From contig NW_004454197.1 in assembly GCF_000283155.1 (NCBI RefSeq), forward strand, positions 10,941,849-11,005,848: a DNA stretch of 64,000 bases. Direction: 5' to 3'. The notes beneath the pieces are model-generated. The model made no database searches and was not told the origin of the DNA. It saw nothing but the letters and a program-made list of their open reading frames with translations. The stretch is from Ceratotherium simum simum. Taxonomy: Eukaryota > Chordata > Mammalia > Perissodactyla > Rhinocerotidae. The first letter of the stretch is position 1; each line of letters begins with the position of its first letter. Positions 47,646-60,026 of this stretch are shown piece after piece. A program made the translations under genes and the position numbers.

Positions 47646-48479
47646 AAAGACCACTAACACTTCACAGCCCCAGCTCTTACCCGATAGCCTTTAACTGCCC
47701 TCCTCCATCACATTTATGGGCCTCACTCCCTGGCACATACAGCTGCAGAAGGCATCTTCTGGAATCAAGGCCTGTATATTTTACTGCACATATCTGGACA
47801 TTTACCTAGGGAGCTTTCCTCAAAGAAAGTAAAAGATGCAACTATAGCTCATCCTCTCTTTCCTGCACCCTCCCCTCCACCCTGAAACAGCAGACCCTTG
47901 AGCACAGCCCATTATCAAACACCTTTATCTGAAGGTAAGTCCAGAGCAGGCTAAAAATACATACACTAATAGACCCAATTGAGAGGCATTTGGAAAAATT
48001 TTGGATCCTACCCACTGTAAGGCAATCTTGACTCCTTTTCTGCCAAATTTCACAGAACCCAAACGTGCACAAATTTCCTTCCCAGTTCTGTCCAGAACCA
48101 GGTCTCCAAAGGATAAAGGCTGGAGCCTCAGGCATTAGCTCCCTCAAGAGGCTGGAGACAACCTGGAACCGCATGTGTGCAGAGCAAAGGCCTGCACCTT
48201 ACCTTCACAGTGTCATCAGAGGCACAATTCATCACATTTCTAGATTCAGTCCCCATTAGCTTCTACGGCCCCTCCTTTGTGCTCCCCAAAATAATCTCTT
48301 CTCTCAGGGTGTTGCTCTTTACAATCCCTAAAGACATGGTTTTGAAGTGGGCTTTAATCATACCCCGAGTCTATACTGACATAAAACTACCACAAACAGA
48401 TATCACAAATATATCAATTTCATTTATGAATCTAGATAAAACATTTAAATAAAACTGAAAACAGACGCCAACAATTAAA
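47646..48479. other. Unassigned, non-repetitive DNA
   Basis: No repeat recognised. Frames of up to 110 codons (47842-48174 minus) lack any family signature. A plus-strand ctgaag/gtaagt at 47929 could be a donor but has no supporting exon. Confidence 0.45.
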
Positions 48480-50440
48480 AAGTGTCATATCCATGATCAT
48501 CAGGGTTTCTCTTGGGTTGCAAAATACGTTAGCTTAGAGAAATTACACAAATACTAAAAACTGGAAAAAATTCAAAAAAGAAATACAATCCAAAAGACCC
48601 CTCCTCTCAGAGTTAACTTTAAGTGCAAACTGACATTTTGACAAAGGGCATAATGCTTTGTGACTATCTCTTCATTAAAGAGTATATAGTGAAAATCTTT
48701 ATTGGTAAATATGTTTTAATAATGTTTCCCTTATGTCCACGATGATAACATAATTAAGAAGTTTACAAGTTCAAAGAAAGAAAATATCTAGACATAAATA
48801 AAAAATGTGCAGAGACTATATGAAGGAAACTATAGAACTTAACTGAACAATAGTTTAAGATTTGAGTAATAAGAGGTACAAATCATTTTCCTGAATAAAA
48901 AGATGAAGTATATTATGGTACAACATTCCAAACAAAATTTCTACAAAGTTCTGTGTTTTCACATTTTTTATTCTGTTGCTAGAATAAATGTAAATTTTAT
49001 GTGGAATGATGGGAAGAGCCAAACATTTTGTGAAAATGCAGACTAAATCTCAACTGAAGATGTATCTTTAATGGCTATAATAATCTAAATATTTTAGCTA
49101 AGTCAGGAAAAAAACATGTAAAGTCCTAAGATTGTGTAAGAATTTAGTATGTGATAATGGTGATGTTTCAAAGCAGTGGAAAGAAATGGGCCTATTCAAT
49201 AATTGGTGTTGGGGCAACTGGTTCTCTCTCAAGATAGCATAATAAGAGATGTTTATCTCACATATTACAAAGAATATATTTTTGTGTGGATTCTTAATTG
49301 AAATATAAAATTTAAACTATCAAAGTATTCAAAATATAAGAATTTCATAATTTTAATGTTAAGAATGCATGACACCAATTGCAGAGACAAAAAAATCATT
49401 TAAAAGTTTGAATTTATGAAACCTAAACTTAAAAAATCCTCCCAGGGGCCGGCCCAGATCCCGAGTGCGCACCGACACACTGCTTGGCAGGCCACACTAT
49501 GGTGGCATCCCATATAAAGTGGAGGAGATGGGCATGGATGTTAGCCCACGGCCAGCCTTCCTCAACAAAAAGAGGAGGATTGGCAGATGTTAGCTCAGGG
49601 CCAATCTTTCTCACAAAAAAAAAAAAAATCCTCCCATAGGCAAATTTTAGAGTACACTCCAAAAAAATGAGAAAGGATATCATGTTGATATGAAATAATA
49701 TATAGAGTAAAAAAAGCAGTTATGTACAATTCTCCTTGTTGCAAAAAGAGGTAAGAAATATATTTAGATTCTTATTACAAACAGCACATAAACCAAGAAA
49801 ATATTGTAATAATCTTAGACCAGCTATTATAAAATGATGAGCACCTCAATTAAAATGAGGCTAAGTATATGAGCCAATGTAAGAAAGAAACTGAAGATGA
49901 ACAATCAATAAATAGTGTTAATTTGCTCAATGTCTCCAGAAAATCAATTTAAGAAATATTTTATTATGTCATATAAATAAAGTTGGAAAAAACTGTAAAA
50001 GAATAGGATCCACTGTGGGAATGGGTTAGAGAACCCACATTTCCAAACTTTGGATGGGAGTGAAATTCATTCAGCCTTTCTGGAGTCAATTTCATCAGAA
50101 CTGAAAATGAACTTACCTTTTAATCCAGAAATACACTTTTAGAAAGAAATTCTAAGAAGAAAACTTGGACCAGTGTAGAAAGATGTATGCTCAAAGGTGT
50201 TCCTCCACAATGTTATTTATGAAAGTAAAAATATTGGAAGCCACCTAAGTGAGCATTGATAGGATACAGGTAAAATGGTACTGATTCATAAGATGGAATT
50301 CTAGGTAGTCATTAAAAATGATCATGTAAGGGCAGAAAAACTAATATGGAAATATGTTAATCACATATTGTGAAATAAAAAATGGAGTTTACAATATATA
50401 TATTATCCTAATGTTGTGTGTGTATATCCAAAAAGAACAC
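48480..50440 (+). mobile_element. Old diverged L1 (ORF2 C-terminus to 3' UTR)
   Basis: ggcctattcaataattggtg and ggggcaactggttctc near 49190, then aagatggaattctaggtag near 50291, are L1-like in the expected order. No open frame remains. ERE at 49445. Confidence 0.6.
49445..49622 (+). mobile_element. ERE SINE, internal promoter deleted
   Basis: Starts ggggccggccc but then jumps to agatcccgagtgcgcacc, so about 50 bp with the A box are missing. Target duplication aaaaaatcctccca (49431 and 49623). Confidence 0.9.
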
Positions 50441-50818
50441 AAATATAAGAAGCCAAACCAAACCAACCCAAACACCACAGATAAAACTACAACCCACCTT
50501 CAGATAACAGTAGGGAGCAGTATTTTTTTTTCCCACCAATTTTCCCATATAAGTAAAATTGAAGAACACATTTCAGAGAGAGTAAGTCTATAACTCCTGT
50601 GGTATAGCAAAGCCACTTTATTTATATTTTATGAGCATTATTATTTTCACATCATTACCTACTAAATTAACTGCATGGTGTTTCAGGGTTAAAGTTCTTC
50701 ACAGCCTTCCATGGTTATCTGACTGCTCTTCTAAAGTTACTGATATTCAGATATGTTTTTCATCACTACCACTAATATTGTCAGTTTTAAAACTCTTGGA
50801 TACATTTTACAGGGATTT
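50441..50818. other. No recognised feature
   Basis: A/T-rich unassigned DNA before the assembly gap. Confidence 0.5.
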
Positions 50819-51123
50819 AAAAATTTTTTTTTTTTTTTTTTTTNNNNNNNNNNNNNNNNNNNNNNNNNNNNNNNNNNNNNNNNNNNNNNNNNNNNNNNNN
50901 NNNNNNNNNNNNNNNNNNNNNNNNNNNNNNNNNNNNNNNNNNNTGAGGAAGACTGGCCCTGGGCTAACATCCGTGCCCATCTTCCTCCACTTTATATGGG
51001 ACGCCGCCACAGCATGGCCTGACAAGCGGTGCGTTGGTGCGTGCCCGGGATCCGAACCGGCGAACCCCGGGCCGCTGCAGTGGAGCGCGCAAACTTAACC
51101 ACTTGCGCCACCGGGCCGGCCCC
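50819..51123 (-). mobile_element. ERE SINE containing an assembly gap
   Basis: Poly-T (50825-50843) leads into 100 N, after which gaggaagactggccctggg to gccaccgggccggcccc completes a reverse ERE. The gap therefore lies in the SINE's poly-A tail or first 3' box. Confidence 0.88.
50844..50943. other. Assembly gap, 100 N
   Basis: Exactly 100 N, the usual placeholder for a gap of unknown size. Confidence 0.99.
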
Positions 51124-53269
51124 TAAAATGTTTTTAACTATAATAACATAGACTATCTGCAAAAATCATGTGAAAAAACTCCAAAACCATTAATAGCAAT
51201 AGTTGTTCATCCATAAACTATTAAGAATGATACGGTTTATTTCTCTTTAGTAGCAATTTACAAATACAGCTTGCAAATCCAGCATGGCTGCTTTAAAATT
51301 ATCTAATTTCAGGCAACAAAATTTGATTTGGAAACGGTATTTATATTTTGCATCTAATAAAGGACTTTATTAATATTTTGACAGTATTTCTGATTTGCAA
51401 AACTCAAATGCCCATAAACTAAGACTCTAGTATACTATAAATTCTCTATAGGTACATATATATGGATTGAAACGCATGGCAAAAGGCCCAGGATATGTGC
51501 TGAACTAAAAACCAATAGTTATTTTAGGGGAGGTAACTATTGGGAGGAGGGGTTGAAGAATTCTCATCTATTATATTCCAAAGAATATTTATACCCTCTT
51601 CTCCCAGTATGGGCCCTGGTATGGACCATCAGCACAGGAGCACCCAGTCCGGGGAAAGCTTAAGAAGTCTCACCACCTCCATGGGCACCAGTCACGGCTG
51701 CCATGCTTCTCCAAGTTCTTTTTCTGTTTTAAGGAATGTGATCAGAGTACCACAGGAGCAGAGCATGCCTTCATTAGGGGATAGAGTTCAAGGAGTTCTG
51801 AACTCCCCTGTTATTCTCTGAGGACTGGGCCTTCTTTTAGGGGGGTCAGACAAGCGAGAATTTTTGGCCCGTGTGTTACTGGAAGTAAGCTCAAGTTAAG
51901 GCCTACTCTTTCAGATGGGGATAACTACCATTTTGTAGATGAGGAAACTGAGCCCAGAGAGGATCAACAATCCCAACTATGGACTCCAGACATGGTGGAG
52001 GGCGTGCAAGATATTAAGCATCACTTCTCCACCTCCCCAAATATCTGAGGGGACCTTGCTCTTAAAAAGTGCTAAGAGTAGGCAACAGTTTCTCATTGTC
52101 TGAAGGAGAAGCCTGGGGTTATAAGGTCTGAGAAGAGGGGCAGGCTGGGAAAAGGGAGGCTTAGTTCCTCAGATAAAAGGAAGGAGGCTGAAGATTATGC
52201 AGTGTCCAGTCACTGAGTGGCAGATGATGATTCAATGGAAATAACAGAAACTCAATGATAAGCTTTCCCCAGAAAAAGAGAAAAAGGGATAGGTCCAGGA
52301 CAGCTACAGCTGCAGTCTCTGACTGGGGGGCAACAAGCAGGAGTAGTGGGTGAGGGCATCTAGGATTCCCATGGGTTGAACCCTTCCAGAGGCTAAGGCT
52401 CCACCTTCCCCTGCCAAGTACAGGCTGGATGTAAAGTGACAGGACATACCAGGCAAGGGGAGGCCAAGTTCTGGACAGAAAATGGTCCCAATTCCAAAGA
52501 AACCGATTCTTGGGAGTTTATGAGAAAACAATTTCCAGGCACTGAGATTGTAAACTGCTTAGTCATTTCAGAAAGCCACACCTATGACCCAGCAATTCCT
52601 CTCCTGTTTTTACACACTTGAGCACCCGTTTTCAAGCTCTAACCCATTTGTTGGTTGTGAAATCAGCCTACTATACGGGAACAAGTACTTCTTTTAACAG
52701 AATGTAGGACAATAAAAAATAAAACATCAAAGTACATTACAAGTAATTAGAGTGTTGTTTCATGAAATGAAATCACAGACATATAAAATTGTTGGTTATA
52801 CATGTATATGTATTACACACACACAGACACTCTTCCTTCAGAAATCCAAATGGCTCACTCTCTTCACTGTAGCCTTCCCAGTGAGGTCTTTCCCTCTCCA
52901 CACTAAATTCAAACCATCCTATGGACAACTTTTCCTATTTTTCTTTTTCTTTATGACATTTATCACCATCATCTCCCTTGCAGATAAATGTTCTTGATAT
53001 GGCTCCTGGCAGCAACAAGGAGACAAACTCTCTGGTCGTGGTGACTTCTCAATAAAAATATTCTAGGACGGGTTCTCATAGGCCTATTTTGTAACAAAGG
53101 ATCATTCCTGGATGAATACAAATGTGGGGACAGGAAGATGCCAACTCTGTGCTCACAAGGACAGGATATATTACTAGAAGAACATAGAAAAGGTACATTG
53201 AGCAGACAAAAGCAATAGCCACTATATAATATTTAAGTACATGATAAAAATCCCATATCAAGCCAACAA
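51124..53269. other. Mostly unique DNA with a MIR remnant
   Basis: A reverse MIR core lies at about 51910-51970 (cattttgtagatgaggaaac). Around 52560-52620 (cacctatgacccagcaattc) there is a short old-LINE-like piece. A plus-strand frame at 51540-51821 (93 codons) has no family signature. Nothing else recognised. Confidence 0.5.
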
Positions 53270-53420
53270 GAAAAAGGTTAAATTAATCAAATAGTGGAGG
53301 GACAACTGGTTATTTATTTGGAAGAATAGAGAGCTGCTTACCTCATACCACATATAACAAGAAACATCACAGAAGGATATACGAAAAATGCAACTTAACA
53401 TGATGTCTGCTTCACGCATG
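53270..53420 (+). mobile_element. Old L1 fragment
   Basis: tggagggacaactggttatt and ttacctcataccacatat match the L1 ORF2 C-terminal region in order. Confidence 0.5.
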
Positions 53421-54825
53421 TCAAAGGAGAAACATATCTGCCACCAGTTCCAAAACGAATTTACTCATGATGATACAAAAGTACAATGAGGCAGAAACAC
53501 AACTTTCAACCAGTGGAATAACTTTATTTCTAATACTGAGCCTTTAACACAGGAATAAAAACACTGTGCTGCTTATTCTCCATCGGCTCCACCCAGGCCT
53601 TCGCTGTGCCCACCTGGGCTCACCTGTGGATGGCATCTGGTTGCGTTCTCCAAAGGGAGGCACCAGCAATTTGGTGCCACAATTCTGGTAGTGACTATGT
53701 TTCGTACGAGGTGGTCCCTCCTTCATGAGGGCAGCTCTCATTGGGCTCTGGTAACACCTGTTTCCATCCTTTGCCCCTTTAGGACTTAGAACGGTAATGG
53801 CTTCCTGCTGATGCTAGTCTCTAGTTGCTTCAATATTCCTTGTTTCTGGACCAAACCACTGTAATAAGTCTGCCATTAATATCTTCTTAGTTGGAGCAGA
53901 ATTCTGTTTTTCACTAGAACCATGGCTGATACAAATAGGCATCCCTATATTAACTTGTTAAAAGAAATAATTTTTTTCCAAAATTGCTATATAGAACATT
54001 AACACTTAGAAAAGAATTAGTCTGTATCGAGGGAATGCCTTCAGCTCTAAATAACAGCCCTAAGAATAAGTAAGAAACCACTATTAACACAGTAATACAA
54101 AGTCACAGTAGAGAGCAGGTCCAGATAGAGCTGTGCAGCTCAGTGGCACCACCTCTGAGCCGGGCTTTTCCCATCTTGTGTACTGTTATCTTCAGGCTAT
54201 TGCCCATCAGGGCCACAAGCTATAATCTGCTATAACATACAGACACGAAAAAGTCCAGCAGAAGAGAAACAATTGCTTCTCACGTTATGACAATATTTTA
54301 TCACTGAGATTGCTGCCAGAAGCACTGCAGAATATTTTCCAAACATCTCACTGCTCACGTGTCCACCCCAACAAAATCAGTAGAATAGAATCTTCATGAC
54401 TAACTTCGACTAATCTGGATTTACCCCTAAATCATCTGGGGGAAGGATAGACAAAGAGACAAAACAGAGCCCAGCACATAAGTAGTAGGGAATGTCTGTT
54501 GCGTGGGCAGTGTCTCTTGGAACTGCTTATCAATGTGTTCCAAAGAAGCAGAGGACACAGTAGGACAAAGGAGACAGAGACAGAATATGATACTCTATTA
54601 AATTAAATATAAATACATAGTTCCTGGGTTACATACAACTCAGGTTACATCTATCATGCCTAAATAGATACAGCAATGAAATACCAAGCATATGGAAAAG
54701 GCATTTCATTACACACTACTACTTCTTATTTGTAGAGTGCAGTGAGTATTACTGTTCATAACTGATGTTAACCTTTGCAAAATTTATGTAAATATCGTTG
54801 TTACTAACAGCATTTACATTATTGA
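53421..54825. other. Unassigned; possible old repeat at 53510-53930
   Basis: The stretch with gtaatggcttcctgctgatg and agtctctagttgcttcaata resembles a known-looking old interspersed repeat that I cannot name. The rest is unremarkable. Confidence 0.4.
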
Positions 54826-55150
54826 CTGACCCAGAGATAGCTGAAAAACCTCAGAAAAATATTGTTTGGCTTTTTTATGGAAGTGGTAGTTCAGTAATAA
54901 TGGCCATACTTGTTCAAATATGCCAGCTGAGTCAGAGAAAAGGTAGGTGATGTGGTTGTAAAATAACACATACTGGCCACACTATAAAGAGACTCTGGTG
55001 ATATTTAGAATAGGACTGATGCAGAGGTAGTTAAAAACCTCAATAACACATATTTGGCTTCTTTACTGACGAGACAGTTCAGTAATAACTGGCCATAACC
55101 ATTTATTTATGCCAGGAAATAGGAGAAGGGGTATGTAGTTTGTACTTAAA
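54826..55150. repeat. Diverged tandem duplication, period about 180 bp
   Basis: The block at 54826-54960 and the block at 55007-55140 share gactga, aaaacctca, tttggctt, agttcagtaataa, tggccata and atatgcca/tatgcca in the same order. A third partial copy of the spacer (ctataaagacactggtgg) occurs at 55663. Confidence 0.65.
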
Positions 55151-55178
55151 ATTTTCCAAATATATTTTCATATATACA

Positions 55179-55601
55179 CAGTGGTGTGCTACTGAAAATA
55201 TGTGACAACAGGTTCTCCGAAAAAATAAAAACCCTGATTTGTAGAGTTTGCCAATTTCCATGGTGTAAATACTCCCACTAAAGCCAAGCTATCAGCATGA
55301 TGGCACTGAATGCAGAGTTGGGAACAGATGTGCAGTGGCACACCATTATACAGTACTTTCACCATGCAGGTTCAATACTACAAGTAACCTAAAGAACAAA
55401 GATAATAGCAAAATGTCATAAAATAATTAGGAAGTGATGACTGTTGAGTATTTACTACCTTTGTTTTTAATACGATTTAACTGTAAGTTTATATAATTTT
55501 TAAATAATGACTATGTTTAACAACTGGCTCACAAAATTCCTGAAAATGTAACAATCAGCAGTACTTGGAAGCCAGTAGGAGCTTACGCTAGCACACCACT
55601 G
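55179..55601. mobile_element. hAT-type MITE
   Basis: A 423-bp non-autonomous DNA transposon. Perfect 13-bp terminal inverted repeats: cagtggtgtgcta (55179) and tagcacaccactg (55589). The 8-bp flanks tatataca and tatgtgtg differ only by transitions, fitting an old hAT target duplication. No transposase is encoded. Confidence 0.8.
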
Positions 55602-55655
55602 TATGTGTGTATGAACATATTTACATACATATACATATATATACATATATAATTA
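55602..55655. repeat. TG/TA-rich microsatellite
   Basis: Irregular (TG)n and (ATAC)n/(TA)n directly right of the MITE. Confidence 0.75.
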
Positions 55656-56233
55656 TGTCAACCTATAAAGACACTGGTGGTATTTAGTTTGGGAAATATT
55701 AATATAGACCATAATAGTTATTTAACTAAGGGTTCATATTTTCTCTTCACAAGTATATTGGGCCCCAATACAGAAATCAAGCATACCTCAAATTTCTGTT
55801 ATATTAGCATACTCACATAAGGCCTGCAAACATCAGGGACTCTTCACATAAATGTTTAATGCTGTTGTCATTTTTTTAAGCTTCAGATTCCACTGTGAAT
55901 ATGGGTATAAAGGAATATTATCCATTATATTTACAATAAAATTTTGGTATCATATCCACTACACCACATAAATCCTAGATAAAGATTTTTACCCCACTAC
56001 TTAAATGAATAAATTTTCCCTCAGCACAAATTTTATGATGAAAAGTTTTAATTTTTCTTGAAAGCTTTCACATGTTCAAAACATTAATATGGTTTTATTC
56101 TAGTATTAATTATCTGAAGTACAATGAGACATTCACTTTCTAGTCATTTGTGGCATTCTTTGGGTTTCAGTAATCTCATTTTTTAAAACTATGTATAACA
56201 AATTTGAAAGGGTAGATGAAGGCTTTTGAACAT
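55656..56233 (-). other. ZNF248: ZNF248 3' flank, probable 3' UTR
   Basis: This non-coding DNA lies immediately downstream of the ZNF248 stop. No repeat is obvious. Candidate polyadenylation hexamers exist (see 56094), but KRAB zinc-finger 3' UTRs are often long, so the true end may lie further left. Confidence 0.45.
56094..56099 (-). promoter_or_regulatory. Candidate polyadenylation signal of ZNF248
   Basis: AATAAA on the minus strand, about 135 nt after the stop codon, followed by a T-rich stretch. It is only one of several such hexamers (another lies near 53522), so use of this site is uncertain. Confidence 0.25.
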
Positions 56234-57732
56234 TCAGGATGCTGAAAGAGCTTTCACCCTTGTGTGAATTCTCTGATGTTTAGTGAGTACTGACCTCTGA
56301 CTAAAGGTTTTCCCACATCCATTACACTCATAGGGTTTCTCCCCTGTGTGAGTTCTTTGATGTTTAGTGAGAGCTGATTTCTCACAGAAGGTTTTCCCAC
56401 ACTCATTACATTTATAGGGTTTCTCCCCTGTGTGAGTTCTTTGATGTACAATGAGGTTTGACTTCACACAGAAGGATTTCCCACATTCATTACATATAAA
56501 GGGTTTCTCTCCTGTGTGTGTTCTCTGATGTACAGTTAGGGCTGACCTGTGACAGAAGGATTTTCCACATGCATTGCATTCATAGGGTTTCTCCCCTGTG
56601 TGTGTTCTCTGATGTTCAGTGAGGTTTGACTTCACACAGAACGTTTTTCCACATTGCTTACATTCATAGGGTTTTTCTCCTGTATGTGTTCGCTGATGGT
56701 TCGTAAGATGTGGTTTCTGACAAAAGGATTTCCCACATTCAGTACATTCATAGGGTTTCTCTCCTGTGTGTGTTCTCTGATGTTGAGTGAGGTTTGACTT
56801 CTCCCAGAATGTTTTCCCACATTCACCACATTCAAAGGTTTTTTCTCCTGAGTGACCTCTTCGAAGCTGCGTGAGATGTGATTTCTTGTTGAAGTTACTT
56901 CCATTTTCATTATGCTCATAAGGTTTCTCCCCCAAGTGTACTACCTGATGTTTAAAGAGGGCTGACTTTTCCCACATTTTGTGACTTACTTTATATTCAT
57001 GGGGAATCTTTCTTGTGTAAGTTCCCTGATGGATAATGAAAGTTGAATTGTCACAGAAGATTTGCCCATATCCATTATATTCATAAGGATTCTCCCCTGT
57101 AAGAGCTCTCTGATGTCCCAATCTTAAATCCATATAGAAAGACTTCCCACAAATACTGCATTCATATGGCTCCATTTCCAAATGAGTTCTCTGAGACAAA
57201 TTGAGCTTTAAACTTTGGATGAAGGTTCTTCCACACTCATTATATTTACAGAGTGTCTCTCCTATCTGAGTTCTCTTGTTTGTGAAAAAGGCTGCCTCCT
57301 CATGGAAGCCTTGTCCATTTTCATTATACTCAAAAGGCTGGTGAAAAATTGACTGAGAGAGAGCCTGGCTATGACTGAGGACATTCCTTTTTTGATTATA
57401 TTTGTAAGATTTCCCTCCAGTAGGAATTTTCTCATGCCTAATATCAAGATGCAACTTCTCATATACATTAAACTCTTCAGGCTTCTTTCCAGAATAGTTC
57501 TTTCTACTAATAATTAAGCCTGAAATATTTTTCAAACTCATTTCACATGAGTCACATAACTTATGTGGAAAATTTCTTGATGGAACAGAGTCTGTACCCA
57601 GATTGAAACTTTTCCTTACTCTATCACCACTATCTGTACTTAATGTTTTGTTGGTGGTGAAAGCAAGTTGCCAAAAATGTTCATCTTGATTTTCCTGGCT
57701 GCTCTCTATCAGGTCATCAACTTTCCAGTCTT
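56234..57732 (-). CDS. ZNF248: ZNF248, last coding exon (spacer and C2H2 zinc-finger array)
   Basis: This exon encodes the spacer and zinc-finger array of a KRAB zinc-finger repressor, a nuclear DNA-binding protein. It starts after a minus-strand acceptor (tttctag, rc of 57733-57739) with codons reading [17 protein letters not shown], then stays open for about 499 codons to the stop at 56234. The long non-finger spacer and the ending RVKALSAS match human ZNF248 as I know it. Seven canonical C2H2 fingers with TGEKP-type linkers occupy roughly the last 200 residues. Helix residues at -1,2,3,6 are, N to C: ESNQ, QPHN, VSNE, HSAV, VSNV, ESAK, QSVK. At least five degenerate fingers precede them, with lost Cys or His (for example the unit starting [12 protein letters not shown] has Tyr for both Cys); human ZNF248 shows similar decay. 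Reading upstream in frame would add intron codons, so the acceptor, not the Met at 57757, sets the exon edge. No frameshift or stop is seen. Confidence 0.93.
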
Positions 57733-57984
57733 CTAGAAATGAGAAAAATAACCACATCTTATGAATCCTAATACATTTTTAATGGAATTGGACTTTTACA
57801 CAAATGCCCTATTATATAGTCAATTCTTTTGTTTTAGGCTCTGTTTCCTGGTGTGAACTAAATCCAACTATACATTTCCTTTACCCTTCTGGTTTGAATG
57901 CAAAATAAATACAGGCTGCAGTGGAAGCAGAGAAAGGAAACTGGCAATGATATTTAACACATTATAAATATAACCTTCAAAACT

Positions 57985-58720
57985 GGACAGAAAAAGGTAA
58001 AATAAAATTCAAAGCACAGGGAACTGGGGAGTGGCTGATTCAGAAACAGGGAAACTCACAGAATGGGTGAGCCCAGGAGAGACATTAAACACTGAATAAA
58101 GTGACAGTGAAGATTAGCAGACAAGGGCTTTCAGAGGATGAACTATGTTTGGGGGAGACAGACCAGCACTGAGTCCTAGTCCCCTCATACACTGATTACT
58201 GGGGTAGGGTTCCTACTAGAGTATATGCTTCCACTCTACACAGAAACATCAAACTGAAGTTCTGAAAACACCAACTTCCTCGGGTTCAAAAGAATAGTCC
58301 TATAGCCCAGGATCTAGTTTTTCATTTAATTTATTTCACAAGGAATAATTATTTTTTTAAATGTTGTAACAGAGGCAGGATAAAGGTGAAATAAACTCAA
58401 GACATAGTGAGCAAGGGATGGAGATTTTCTGAGAGTTGTTATTTGAGGGAGCAGGAAACTCAGAGAACTGAATGAGTTCAACAAGTGAGATTTTTAAAAA
58501 AAGGAAAACTGTTTGAGAAACATATTAGAGAATGAATTTGGTTTATCAGAGACAGATCAGGGTTTATGCCCTTATCTTCTCACAGTTTGATTAATGTGGT
58601 AGGATCCTCAATAATATGCAAGTTGGCATTCCTTTTTTTCCCATTTGATATATCAACATGAAAATAAACTTCTGAAAGCACCTATTTCCTCATGTTTTAA
58701 GGGACACTGCTTTATCTTAG
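57985..58720. repeat. Diverged direct duplication in the ZNF248 intron
   Basis: Two copies about 385 bp apart (about 57985-58310 and 58370-58695) share ordered blocks: ggaaactcacagaa / ggaaactcagagaa; gagacagaccag / gagacagatcag; aagttctgaaaacacc / aacttctgaaagcacc; acttcctcgggtt / atttcctcatgtt. Confidence 0.65.
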
Positions 58721-59780
58721 ACTCTAACTCTCTATCTAGCTGTGATTCACAACAACGCAAATGTCCAACAGGAAATACAAAATAGATGAGGGGCAGGCCA
58801 TCTCTGCAAAAGGACCAGCTTCATTTTGTTTTCTCACAACTGTTAATGAATTTATCCTGACCATCAAGTCATATGTTTCTTCACTTCAATCAGCTAGCTT
58901 ACTTTTCCCAAAAGAATTTTGTTTCTGAGGCAATGCTAATCTTTAAGTCTGTTTTTATATCTAGGTTTATCTTTTATATGAAGGTTTTCTGCTTTTATAT
59001 CTAGGCTCATCTGTGGCTTTTACTTACTTGTGAGGATCACATTTCTTTATATGGTTCTGAGACCTTCAGTCAACTTTATCGTAAAAATTCTTGGCTATAC
59101 TTCACTGTTGCTACCCAATGCAACAATGTTAATCACATGTTAAAAAAAAAAAATCTATGACAGTCCTAAGCCCGCTCAAGGACCAAAAGATAATAGTTAC
59201 TATCCTGGCAAAAACAAATCAAAACAAAAACTTTATACCAACTGGATTCACATTAAGTGTTCAAACCAGCATTCCACAAGTCCATCAAAAATATCTCTGT
59301 GCAGCTCTAGCTGAGTCTCATAAATTTCTCATTCCCAACAACACACCTTTCACTTAATTAGCTGCACTCCGGCTCTTCTTGGGACCCGGACATCCTTCAG
59401 GAAATGCTACTTTCTTTAATTTAAAACAACAAACCACAAAAATAATAATAAAAGAACAAAAGCCAACAAACTCTACAACATCCCTACCATTTTCAGCCTC
59501 TACTTGCTGCCTTTAGTAGAAGTTACTGTCGGTATTACTCACTGTAATGTAAAATAAATCCCTTGCTAAATGCTACACCTTTTGTCATGACCACAGTCCA
59601 GCTCTTGGCAGATGTTACCAAAATCCTGCTTCCTCTGACCTCATTGAGGAGACAGTACATTAATGATTCTTAAAAGGCAACACGCATATGAATTATTTCC
59701 AACCTGTACCTGATAAGCTGTAATACAGGAGAAAAATAAGGGAACGTGCATTTAGGAAAAGTACTACAGAATGCTTTCTG

Positions 59781-60026
59781 GGGCCGGCCCCCTGGCTTAG
59801 CAGTTAAGTGCACGTGCTCCGCTGCTGGCGGCCCGGGTTCGGATCCTGGGCGCGCACCGACGCACCACTTCTCTGGCCATGCTGAGGCCGCGTCCCACAT
59901 ACAGCAACTAGAAGGTTGTGCAACTATGACATACAACTATCTACTGGGGCTTTGGGGGAAAAATAAATAAATAAATAAATAATTATAAAAAACAAAAACA
60001 AAACGAATTGAAATTAAAAAAAAAAA
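59781..60026 (+). mobile_element. ERE SINE, long type
   Basis: Well-preserved long-type ERE with tRNA-Ser-like head, gcaactagaaggttgtgc, and an (AAAT)n/poly-A tail. Perfect 13-bp target duplication agaatgctttctg (59768 and 60027). It lies in the ZNF248 intron in antisense to the gene. Confidence 0.95.

Noticed and set aside
50631..51098. 155-codon frame spanning the N gap
   Set aside because: It reads through 100 N and an antisense ERE.
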